Source: Pomphorhynchus laevis (lineage: Eukaryota > Acanthocephala > Palaeacanthocephala > Echinorhynchida > Pomphorhynchidae). From it: a stretch of DNA of 64,000 nucleotides. The stretch spans positions 1-64,000 of the forward strand of contig WNNJ02001646.1 of the NCBI GenBank assembly GCA_012934845.2, given 5' to 3'. Shown in pieces: positions 30,955 to 39,750 of this stretch. The translations under genes and the position numbers were made by a program. Below the pieces are notes generated by a model. It was not told where the DNA came from. It was given only the letters and a program-made list of their open reading frames with translations, and searched no databases. How positions within the stretch are numbered: position 1 is the first letter of the stretch; each line of letters opens with the position of its first letter.

Positions 30955-32291
30955 TTTATTTTAACGTAGCAAATGCGTGCCAGCGCACGCTTACATGACC
31001 ACAACAAAACAAGACTGTGAATCAGGTGTCGAGAAGGTGTGAACGGAGGAGGTGTTTGAATGTGATAAAGGAGGGAGCGCGCTGGACGTCGAGAGGGAGT
31101 ATTCCAGGCGAGTGAGGCGGCGACGAGGAAGGATCGGAGACCGTAGTTGTTGGAGTAATTAGGAACGTGGAGTAAGAGGGTATGACAGAAACGAAGCGAT
31201 AGCGAAGTGGGGCGAGTATCGTCTAAGAAAGGAAGGTTGATTAACGATGGGGAGCCGACAGCGATGAGACGAAAAGTAACGAGAAGAAGGCGGAGTTTGA
31301 TGCGGATGTGGATGGTGGGCCAGGAGAGTTGGGCAAAATATGTGGATGTGTGGTCGAAGCGACGTAGACGAAAGAGCACTCGAACGGCGGTGTTGATTAT
31401 TCTTTGTAGGGGTAGGATGATGGATTTTGGAGAATTTGCGAAAAGGCTAAGGCAGTAATCGATTTTAGGGAAAAGAAGCGATGAAAGAAGAGACATACAA
31501 GAACGGAAGTCGATAAGGGGGCGGATACGGCGGATGTCACGGAGAATTAAGTTAGACGAGCGGACCTTGTCACGGACGAAGGGTTTAAGGGAAAGGTGAT
31601 CATCGAAATGGAAACCTAAGAAAGTGAGATTGTGGACTATGGGGATGATCGATGAGGCAAAATATACAGTGGGAGGAGATATGTTTGGTTTACGGGGGAG
31701 GATCCACATTATTTTAGACTTGTCGGGGTTTAGAACGAGATGGAGATTGGAGAGACGTTTGTGGATAGAAGAAAGACAGTTGGAGGCAGAAATGCCGATA
31801 TCGTGTATGCGATGTGCGGGTGCATGAGCATAGATTAGAATGTCATCGGCGTATTGCATGACGTTAAAGGAGTAAGGTTTGATAAATGGAGAGAGATCGC
31901 CAAGCAAAAGAGAGAAAAGCAAGGGACCTAGGACTGAACCTTGTGGAACCCCGCAAAAAATAGGGATGGGAGGGGAGGATGATGAATTAAAACAGACGCG
32001 AAAGGAACGGTCGGATAGATATGAGGCGAACCATGCTAGGGAGGAGGTAGAAAATCCGTAATTATAATGAAGGCGAGAAAGGAGGACGGAGTGGTCGACA
32101 ATGTCGAATGCGGAGGAGAGGTCGAGGGAGATGAGAACACTATATAGAGCCTTGTCTCGAGAAATGAGTAAGTCGTTGTACACTTTTATGCATGCGATTT
32201 CTGTCGAGTGATTAAGGCCGTGCATGATTAAAGTGCGTGTATAAAGCTGGTAAGTTATTAAAGAACGTGGATAAAGCCGGTACATGATCAA
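30930..32291 (-). CDS. LINE ORF2 fragment: RT palm to C-terminus (453 codons)
   Basis: The first ~30 codons (MIMYRLYPRSLITYQLYTRT) are translated minisatellite, not element. From HSTEIACIKVYNDLLISRDK it reads SVLISLDLSSAFDIVDHSVL, FCGVPQGSVLGPLLFSLLLG, NVMQYADDILIYAHAP (catalytic YADD), VLNPDKSKIMWILPR, LTFLGFHFDDHL and KIDYCLSLFANSPKS. It ends in a C-terminal region with RRFDHTSTYFA and AASLAWNTPSRR. The last ~10 codons again run into flanking sequence. It lacks the RT fingers and endonuclease, so it is inert alone. Confidence 0.8.
   Translation of the reverse strand: MIMYRLYPRSLITYQLYTRTLIMHGLNHSTEIACIKVYNDLLISRDKALYSVLISLDLSSAFDIVDHSVLLSRLHYNYGFSTSSLAWFASYLSDRSFRVCFNSSSSPPIPIFCGVPQGSVLGPLLFSLLLGDLSPFIKPYSFNVMQYADDILIYAHAPAHRIHDIGISASNCLSSIHKRLSNLHLVLNPDKSKIMWILPRKPNISPPTVYFASSIIPIVHNLTFLGFHFDDHLSLKPFVRDKVRSSNLILRDIRRIRPLIDFRSCMSLLSSLLFPKIDYCLSLFANSPKSIILPLQRIINTAVRVLFRLRRFDHTSTYFAQLSWPTIHIRIKLRLLLVTFRLIAVGSPSLINLPFLDDTRPTSLSLRFCHTLLLHVPNYSNNYGLRSFLVAASLAWNTPSRRPARSLLYHIQTPPPFTPSRHLIHSLVLLWSCKRALARICYVKINPFFIHIF
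30955..32217 (-). mobile_element. LINE (subfamily B) inserted in the minisatellite, RT frame open
   Basis: Minus-strand, 5'-truncated copy. The 3' end (TTTAACGTAGCAAATGCGTG in plus orientation near 30960) and the 5' truncation at about 32217 are both bounded by minisatellite units. The RT half is uninterrupted, making it the youngest-looking copy of this LINE pair here. Confidence 0.85.
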
Positions 32292-32735
32292 AATAAGTGA
32301 ATAAAAGTCTTACATCTGTAACTACGTGAATATAAGTCGGTGCGTTATTTAAGTACGTGGATAAATGCTGGCGCAATATTATAGTACGTTGATAAAGGCC
32401 GATGTATGATTAAAGTACGTGATAATGGCCGGTTCATGATTAAAGTGCGTTGATAAAGGCAGGTATATGATAAAAATATGTGGATAAAGGTCGGTTCATG
32501 ATTAAAGTGCGTGGATAAATGTCGGTGCATCATTAAAGTATGTGAATAAATATTGGTGCATGATTAAATTACGTGGATAAAGGCGAGTGCATGCTCAAAT
32601 TACGCGGATAAAAGCCGGTGTATGGTTTAAGTACGTGGATAAAAGCCTGTGAATGACCAAAGTTCATGGGTTAAGGTAAAAGTTGGTTCATGATTTAAGT
32701 ACGTTCATAAACAGCGTGTGTTTTCTTTAGGCAGG
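32218..32735. repeat. 31-bp minisatellite, block 2
   Basis: Same unit as block 1 (GCATGATTAAAGTACGTGGA). It resumes directly at the 5' end of the LINE at 30955-32217 and ends near 32735 at the next LINE. Confidence 0.85.
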
Positions 32736-32739
32736 CTAT

Positions 32740-34190
32740 CTCTCCAATGAATACTAGAGTACTAGATACATGCTATAACTGATTTGGGACAGGGCGAGTA
32801 TTGCCCGTCTTATTTCCTCTCAAGCTTCTTTTTGGAAGATATTAAAGAAGGAGAAATTTGTCTGCTGACGAGATAGCATCGGGGTGGATTGGTAACGTTG
32901 GCCTTTGACATCGTTTTGGAGGAGTCATTATCCTTTTATAATTCTGTAGCTACTCAATCCCTCAACTAATCTCGCATCGGGGTGACTTCATAAGCAGAGA
33001 TTTATTTGTTACAGATATCCTTTACTCCTGGGGCCCACTTCCGGGCACCTACAAATCCGTCGCTTTACTCTCTTCTCGGATTTGTCAGCTTTTGGCAGCC
33101 GATCAAATAAGATATGTGGCAATCACAATGCTGTTTGCCTTACCATCCGATGTAGCCGGCATCAACATCAGTCATAGAATCTTTTTACCTAAGCGAAATC
33201 AGAATTCATGCCCTAAAGATCTACGGCCTATCTTGATTCAAAACTCCCTCACCTCCATCTACGAAAAAGCGCTTGCGCGTCGAATCTGCGATCATTTAAG
33301 TAGGCATAGCTTAATCCCACCGAGTTTTTATGGGTTTGTCAAACGGCGCTCGGTCCATTTAGCAAATTGGTGAAGTGCATCAGTATTATCAAGATAACAT
33401 TCATCAGCTTGCTCTGGCTGTTTTTCTTGACTTTTCTGCTTTATTTGATTGCATTTCCATTCCCTTCGTTATCTCTTCTCTTAGGTTCCTTGGATTGCCT
33501 TCGAGATTTGTTAGCAGGGTGGAAATATTGCTGTATACCAAGCGTTTCTTCTATGAAGACGACGCTGATGTATGTCAGTTCTACCCTATTACAGGTGTGC
33601 CTCAAGGATCCATACCTTTTCCAATCATTTCTTGTTGCCTCCATCGAACTTTTTAAAATATTTAAGACCGATCAACATCTAGAGGAATTCTGTGATGATA
33701 CCACATCTCTGTTTTCCGGACGCGGATCCAAGGATGTAGTCTCTGACATCTGTCGTTTCTTTTTAGGATTAAAAAATCAGTCGTTCACATCCAATCTTAT
33801 CTTAAACTCCAAGAAATCACAAATGGCGTATTTTATAGTGTCCCTGCCACCATAAAGAAGCTTAAGGGATTATCACTCTCTGCACTCTCCTCCAATTTGC
33901 AGCCTCAACCATTCCCCATCGTCACGAGTCGAGTCAAAGATTTGGGGTTTACCGTTACAGTGAATTGGTCGACGAAAGATGACCTGGATAGACTTAAACG
34001 TATCCTGAACAGAGCTGGGTAACTCTGAAACGGGCCCAGCATCCTTCATTGAACGGGAAATCTCAATTGCGCCTTTGGAGTACTTTGGGTTTCTCGGGAT
34101 TAGTCTTTTTCTCAAGACGTCTCCCAGAGCAAAGACTAAGGTTTCTCAAGCTCCTAATCTTTAGAGTACCAACCATGGCCGGCCTTGACT
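32740..34190 (+). pseudogene. LINE of another clade, reverse transcriptase region (broken)
   Basis: Plus strand, read across three frames. Frame one: FLPKRNQNSCPKDLRPILIQ then NSLTSIYEKALARRICDHL and FYGFVKRRSVHLANW (33092-33373). Frame two: LAVFLDFSALFDCISIPF, SRVEILLYTKRFFYEDD and ITGVPQGSIPFP (33375-33656). Frame three: EEFCDDTTSLFSGRGSKDVV and NLILNSKKSQM (about 33640-33855). This gives at least two frame changes. C-D-D replaces the usual YADD, and the fingers motif differs from the CR1-type copies. A minus-strand scrap of the same family lies at 63540-63790. Confidence 0.7.
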
Positions 34191-34194
34191 GGAC

Positions 34195-34320
34195 TCTTTG
34201 TGGTTGAGAGACCCCGATTGGCTCAGTCAGCGGGCGGCGCGCTGATGTGTCCGGGGGCTCAGATCCCTCTGGACCTGAGGCTGTAAAGATAAGTTAAAAG
34301 AATTTGAAATGCACGTCTTG
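34195..34320 (+). mobile_element. tRNA-derived SINE (second family)
   Basis: CCCCGATTGGCTCAGTCAGC contains a box A (TGGCTCAGTCAG, about 34219-34230) and GGGGCTCAGATCCC a box B (about 34254-34267), spaced as in a tRNA-like Pol III promoter. A GC-rich head is followed by CTGAGGCTGTAAAGATAAG and an AT-rich end. It sits between the broken LINE and the resumed minisatellite. A truncated sister is at 30085-30192. Confidence 0.6.
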
Positions 34321-34424
34321 GACGGCTATTGTTTAAAGTTTTTTCTGAATGTTTTGTTTTTAAAAATTGTTTTTGTTTATCGTTGATATAGTTATTAATA
34401 AAATCCTTATTAAAACCCTTATGC

Positions 34425-35034
34425 ACGTTGACAAATTCCGGTGACTGATTAAGGTACGTGTAAAGTCCATTACATGATCAAAGTAAGTGAATAAAAGCCT
34501 CACATTATTATGTACTTGAAAAAGGGCCTTTTCGTTACTAAAACACGGTGATAATGGCCGGTGCAAGGTTGTATTAAATGAATAAAGTATGTGGATAAAG
34601 GCCGGCTCATGTTTTAAGTACGTGAATAAAGGTCAGTGCATGATTAGAGTACATTAATAAAGGCTTTGCGTGATTAAAGTAGGGGATGAAGGCTGGTGCA
34701 TGATTAAAGTATTGTATTAAGTCCGTTTCATAATTAAAGTACGCGGATAAAAGCCGGTGCATGATAAAAATATGTGGATAAAGGTCGGTGCATGGTGATA
34801 AGTACGTGAATATATTCCGTTGCGTGATTAAATTACGTTGATAAAATCCGGTGTATGATTAAAGTAAATTGATTAAGGCGGGTGAATGATTAAAGTACGT
34901 AGGTATAAGCCGCAGCATGATTAAAGTATGTAGATAAAGCATGTTCATGATTAAATTTCGTTCATAAAGGCCGTGCATTATTTAAGTACGGGTATTAAGG
35001 CTGGTGCATGATTAATGTACCAGCCTTAATAAAC
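34425..35034. repeat. 31-bp minisatellite, block 3
   Basis: Degenerate copies of the same unit, ending at GCATGATTAATGTACCAGCC where a different short repeat begins. Confidence 0.85.
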
Positions 35035-35130
35035 TTTATTGGCTGCTTTCTTGGCTGCTTTCTTGGCAGTTTGAACTTTCTTGGCTGCTTTCTTGTCAGT
35101 TTGAACTTTCTTGGCTGCTTAATAAACTAC
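35035..35130 (+). repeat. Short tandem repeat (TTTCTTGGCTGC units)
   Basis: Four to five copies of a motif built from TTTCTTGGCTGC and CAGTTTGAACTTTC. It lies upstream of ORF1 of the intact LINE, so may be part of its 5' UTR. Confidence 0.6.
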
Positions 35131-35444
35131 TTACAATTTAAATTCTTGATTAAAGTTACACTTGTAATCAGACCGATTGTCTATATTAAAATAAGTCTTG
35201 GTTATTGAAACTCTTACAAAATACAGTTCTATACAAGTTTGAAATTCTAAGCTGCTAACAAATAACTATTTACACAAATTACAATCGATTACTACTATTA
35301 CAACGTTTTCAACGATTACATCGATAACAACGATTACTTCAACGGAGTTAAAATGTCTTGGTTATTAAAATTCTTACAATAAAATACATACAATAATTGT
35401 TCAATTATATTTGAACAATCAAAGACGAATCGAGAATCCTGATA

Positions 35445-36564
35445 ATGTGTGCCAAGAAGAAAAATGTATCAAGAGGTAGGCAAGCAAACTCAGGGGATAC
35501 CGACAACAACAGGAAATTCGAGAGTGTACAAGTGGAATGTTCAACTAGCGATTGTCAAATTTGGACATCGGTAACACATATTTGTGATTTTGGTGATGAT
35601 ACCGGTGACGGGCCACCATTCTATTGCGGATTTTGTGCGGCGAAGCAAATCAATGTGTTGGTTGAACGTTTAAACCAATTGGAAAAGGTATTGCAGTGTG
35701 ACGGATTTGGTCAAGTTCCAAATGGATCTATCCCGGTAAACGCAGCTTCTACCGAATGCGTATCAGCTGAATGCAACCTACACAAACGTGCTACCTTGGC
35801 TAACATCCCCAAATCACAGTCTGGTAGTAATAACAACCGGGTGGATAACGACGAACCGAACGTATCTGCTGTCCCCTCAGAAATGGCTCACAACTCGCAA
35901 ATGCAAATATCGCGACGACGATCTTCAGTAATAACCGCACAACCTCAACATGAATCCATAAAATCCTCAATAATGACGACAGGTAACATTCAACATGATG
36001 TAGGCATGACTAGGTCTGTACTTCTTAGAGGTGTTTCAAAAGCAAATGTGATTAACTCTCAAGACACTCCTTCATAACCGTGAACAGTGTTTAATTATTG
36101 CAAACGTAAAGGAATCTGTCGCTATAAATAGCCAGGCACGATTAGACGACGACTTGGGACATCTACAATCCATTCTTTCGGTGGTATTGCATGAATGTCA
36201 AGACGAAGTTGTTAAGAGCATGAAGATAAAGGCCGCTTTTCGTCTCGGTAAGATAAGTAATGTGTTGAGACCCAGACTGCTCAAAGTAGTGTTCAACTCC
36301 GCTGAAATTATTCACATAATCTTTAACGGCGCATATCGTTTGAAAGGGTCGAGTATACGTCTGCTACGCGATCTGAGCATAGCTGATCGATTACGTTTGA
36401 AAGAGGCTAAATCAGAGTTAGCATGTCGATTAGAGTTGGATGAAAAGAATTTGACAATACAAAATTTTCAAGTTGTGCGGAGGCGTCTACATATTCATTG
36501 GAAGGGACTGTCAGATGTGATCAATCCTGCAAGCCTTTTTACCACTGTGGCGCCCTCCGCCTAA
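35445..36564 (+). pseudogene. LINE ORF1 (PHD-like finger plus C-terminal domain), one frame change
   Basis: The first frame (35445-36077, 210 codons) begins MCAKKKNVSRGRQ and carries VECSTSDCQIWTSVTHIC and FYCGFCAAKQI, a paired-Cys finger like that of CR1 ORF1 proteins, then a leucine-bearing helix (LVERLNQLEKVL). The second frame, readable from about 36055 to 36564, gives NREQCLIIANVKES, VKSMKIKAAFRLGKISN, RPRLLKVVF and LRDLSIADRLRLKEA, an ORF1 C-terminal nucleic-acid-binding type domain. The switch falls between about 36050 and 36070. The end of the second frame overlaps the ORF2 open frame by 67 bp. Confidence 0.75.
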
Positions 36565-39461
36565 GACGTGAAATATTCACTGTTTCACCTTGCCTCAATG
36601 TCGATCGGTGTATTCGTGAATTTCGAAAATCTCTTCGCGATTTTTCCTTCAAGTTGAGCACAAATAATGGTGGTTTAAAAATCATTTACTCGAATATTCG
36701 TAGTCTACTTAATAAGTTAGATGAAATAAAATGTCTCTTTCAAGATATCGTACCAGATGTAGGTATTTTCACAGAATCTTGGCTTAGTTCGTCAATAGCA
36801 GACGTAGATATATTCATTGAGGGATACAGCATAAGTAGAAGTGATAGAACAGGGAAAATTGGAGGAGGTGTTATCGCGTATATCTCTAATAGGCTTCAAT
36901 TCCGAGTAATTGAAACTCTTAGTGATGCTATTAACCATAATGAAGCATTGTGTATTTGGCTATATTGTCAACACCCAATAACGGTATTGACTGTGTATCG
37001 TTCTCCAAGATCAAACATAGATAGCATAGCTGCTTTAATGGAGAGAAGTAGTTATTGTGATAGATTTGTTGTACTCGGTGATTTCAACATGCCATCTGTG
37101 AATTGGGTTAATTACACTTCCAATGACTCGGATGTCGAGAGTTTGAAGCTACTTGGCTTAATAAACAGCTTGGCTCTTAAGCAACATGTCAGTCAGAGTA
37201 CAAGATTTTCACAGGATTCACATTCACTTTTGGATTTATGCCTTACTGTACCGTATGACATTCTTGATAGATTAAGCTATCTGAACCCAATAGGTCATTC
37301 AGATCATGTGGTCATTTCGATTGGTCTGAGCGATGTCTACTCACATGGCGTAAATCCGACGTCGTCTGTAAACCCATTCAGAACTGACTTTGCTCTAGTA
37401 AATAAATATCTCGTTGGGGTAAAGTGGTTGGATGCTTTTGATGTTGGCGTCGAATATTCATGGCAGTTTTTCAGGGATACTCTGTACCACCTCCTTAATC
37501 GTTTCTCACCTCTTCAGAGTAAACACTGTTTGACATCGATCTCACCGCCTTGGTTTAATAGCGACATAAAACATGCTTTAAAGATGAGACGTAAGGCCTT
37601 TAATAACTATCGTAAAGACAGAGCTAATTTCAGCACTTATAAGAAATGGCGAAACCTCGTTACGTCCATGAAGCGAACTGGTAGGCGATCTTTCGAAAAT
37701 CAGCTAAGTATAAACTGTCACCGTGATCCCCGCTCTTTCTTTAGGTATGTGACTGCTAAGCATACGCGCTGTAAACCTATAAATTGTATTCAACGTGACG
37801 ATGGGAAATTCATAACTGATTCTTTGCAGATATCAAATATGTTTAGAAATCATTTCCATTCTTTGAATCTTGGCCATAAGGATGTGACAATGAGTGATCC
37901 GTGTACATTTGAATCGCCCGGAGATGACACCAGCGACCTCTTCCGATGTGATGATGTTCTCCAAGAGCTTCGGAAACTTAAATGCAAAGCAGGTGCGGGT
38001 CCAGATGGCTTACCGCCAGTATATCTGCGCAACATCGCTGACATAATATGTCATCCGCTTTACAATATTTTCTCTGCGTCTGTTGCTTTTGGCGTTGTTC
38101 CTTCTGATTGGCAGAATTCCATCATCTGTCCTATTTATAAGAAAGGGGATAGTTCGTCCATTGACAATTATAGGCCTATTAGTCTCACTTGCGTGTGTTG
38201 TCGTGTGCTAGAAAGATTGATTAAGCGACGAATAATAGAATTTCTAAATAGATTTCAAATTTTGAACCCAGCACAGCATGGATTCCGAAAAGGTTATTCC
38301 ACGACTACTAATATTGTACATGTACGTGAAAATTGGTATCACTATTATGATCAAGGCATACCAGTTGATGTCATTTTCTTTGATTTCTCAAAAGCGTATG
38401 ACTCAGTTAATCACACGCGTCTTATTGAGAAGTTGGAGCACATTCATCTTGATAAGAGGATCATAAACTGGATTCGTGTATTCCTTTCCAACCGACAAAG
38501 TGTCGTACGAGTAAATAAGTCGCTGTCGAGTCCATTTCCAGTGTTGTTAGGTGTTCCACAGGGAAGTGTATTGGGTCCCATCTTATTCAGTCTTTATATC
38601 AACGATTTGATACCAAATATCAGTTCATTCAGTTTATTATATGCAGATGATCTTAAAGTTTGGCGACCTATTATTTCCGATCTTGACAAACAGCATTTAC
38701 AAAGCGACGTCGACGTTATATCCAATTGGTCTATACGAAATCACTTGAGGATCAATTCCGCTAAATGTACATGTATGCGTATATCACGAAGATCATGTGA
38801 TCATCTTGGAGGTGAGTACCAGTTTGGTTCAATTAGTATCGAAAGAACCAACTCATATAAAGATTTGGGAGATTGGGTTTGTGCTGACTTATCCACTCGA
38901 AAGCATTCAGACTACGTGTGTTGCATCACAAAACGCTTAATAGGACATACTCGTCGAGCTCTGATAGGCATAGATCCGTTATGTTACCATACCTTAGCAA
39001 ATGCGTTTTTCTTGAGCCATATCTTATACGCATCGCCAGCTTGTTATCCCGAAACTACTTATGAGCGTCGTGCATTAGAGAAAGTGTTCAGATCAACAAC
39101 TAAATTAGTCTCAGGGCTGCATATTTATGGCTACGGGAAACGCCTCCAGATATTAAATATGCCTTGTCTGCGATATATCCGTGACAAGCGAGATCTCTCT
39201 CTTGTTTGGAAAATTCTGCATACTAAAGATCATCCACTGTCACATCTACTGCAACTGAGAGGTCAACCTTCTCTTCGCGGACACCCCCTGATGCTGAAAA
39301 CACAAAGGTACATGCATGCAGTTTCCTGCTTTGCCAAACGAGTCGTACGATCTTGGAATTCGCTTCAGAGTGCGACCGTTTTGTCGTCTACTGCTTCAAG
39401 TTTTTGCGCCCTACTGGATGATGACCCTTCCTTCTCAAGACAACGGTGGGATTTTCAGTAG
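36498..39461 (+). CDS. LINE ORF2: APE endonuclease and reverse transcriptase, intact
   Basis: 987 residues with no interruption. Endonuclease residues 60-275: KIIYSNIRSL (N66), FTESWL (E93), VVLGDFNMPSVNW (D195, N197), LLDLCL (D246) and GHSDHVV (S268-D269-H270). RT residues about 490-790: KAGAGPDGLPPVYL, YKKGDSSSIDNYRPISLTC, AQHGFRKGYSTT, VIFFDFSKAYDSVNH (D629, D635), GVPQGSVLGPILFSLYINDL and LLYADDLKVW (YADD 715-718). C-terminus: LRGHPLMLKTQ and VRSWNSLQSA. All expected catalytic residues of a CR1-type element are visible. The true start may be downstream of the first ATG, which overlaps ORF1. The product nicks DNA and copies the element RNA in place. Confidence 0.9.
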   Translation: MEGTVRCDQSCKPFYHCGALRLRREIFTVSPCLNVDRCIREFRKSLRDFSFKLSTNNGGLKIIYSNIRSLLNKLDEIKCLFQDIVPDVGIFTESWLSSSIADVDIFIEGYSISRSDRTGKIGGGVIAYISNRLQFRVIETLSDAINHNEALCIWLYCQHPITVLTVYRSPRSNIDSIAALMERSSYCDRFVVLGDFNMPSVNWVNYTSNDSDVESLKLLGLINSLALKQHVSQSTRFSQDSHSLLDLCLTVPYDILDRLSYLNPIGHSDHVVISIGLSDVYSHGVNPTSSVNPFRTDFALVNKYLVGVKWLDAFDVGVEYSWQFFRDTLYHLLNRFSPLQSKHCLTSISPPWFNSDIKHALKMRRKAFNNYRKDRANFSTYKKWRNLVTSMKRTGRRSFENQLSINCHRDPRSFFRYVTAKHTRCKPINCIQRDDGKFITDSLQISNMFRNHFHSLNLGHKDVTMSDPCTFESPGDDTSDLFRCDDVLQELRKLKCKAGAGPDGLPPVYLRNIADIICHPLYNIFSASVAFGVVPSDWQNSIICPIYKKGDSSSIDNYRPISLTCVCCRVLERLIKRRIIEFLNRFQILNPAQHGFRKGYSTTTNIVHVRENWYHYYDQGIPVDVIFFDFSKAYDSVNHTRLIEKLEHIHLDKRIINWIRVFLSNRQSVVRVNKSLSSPFPVLLGVPQGSVLGPILFSLYINDLIPNISSFSLLYADDLKVWRPIISDLDKQHLQSDVDVISNWSIRNHLRINSAKCTCMRISRRSCDHLGGEYQFGSISIERTNSYKDLGDWVCADLSTRKHSDYVCCITKRLIGHTRRALIGIDPLCYHTLANAFFLSHILYASPACYPETTYERRALEKVFRSTTKLVSGLHIYGYGKRLQILNMPCLRYIRDKRDLSLVWKILHTKDHPLSHLLQLRGQPSLRGHPLMLKTQRYMHAVSCFAKRVVRSWNSLQSATVLSSTASSFCALLDDDPSFSRQRWDFQ

Positions 39462-39583
39462 TTTATCTGATGGAGGGACAAAACGACTCTTATTCTTTTT
39501 ATTCTTTTTATTTTGTGAAGCAACTTGTAAAGAGCCTCGGCTCAATTCGTTGTCAATTAATAATAATAATAATAATAATGAAG

Positions 39584-39750
39584 AGTGGTCCCGCTTCATC
39601 ATCGGGTGCCCCAACGTCTTTCGACAACGCGATCTTGTGGCTTTGACGTGTGCTTACAGAGAAGTCAATAGAGAGTGCATGCTCGAGGTTTGAACCCCGT
39701 ACATAGAGTTTGCAATGCACACGCCTCCACCATTCGGCCACGCGGGGCTC
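39584..39750 (-). mobile_element. tRNA-derived SINE (first family), intact Pol III boxes
   Basis: Minus strand from about 39750. The head GAGCCCCGCG is followed by box A TGGCCGAATGG (39740-39730) and box B GGTTCAAACC (39696-39687), 34 bp apart, as in a Ser/Leu-like tRNA head. The body and tail (GTCAAAGCCACAAGATCGCG, GGGGCACCCGATGATGAAGC) match the element at 29130-29330. It ends in an ATT repeat that coincides with the TAA tail of the adjoining LINE. It lies exactly between the tails of two convergent LINEs. Confidence 0.8.

Larger units (their letters stand above)
35180..39583 (+). mobile_element. CR1-like LINE, near full length, ORF2 open
   Basis: Plus strand. Order: 5' leader with two TCTTGGTTATT-type repeats (35184, 35352), ORF1 with a PHD-like finger, ORF2 (endonuclease plus RT, 987 codons without a stop), short 3' UTR and a TAA-repeat tail at 39558-39582. 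The 5' limit is uncertain. ORF1 has one frame change, so autonomous activity is unlikely unless trans-complemented. Inserted in the minisatellite. Confidence 0.8.

Noticed and set aside
31207-32061. Three plus-strand open frames
   Set aside because: Antisense of the 453-codon LINE frame.
34201-34270. Functional tRNA gene
   Set aside because: Boxes A and B are present but no cloverleaf with paired acceptor and anticodon arms can be drawn; SINE head is a better explanation.
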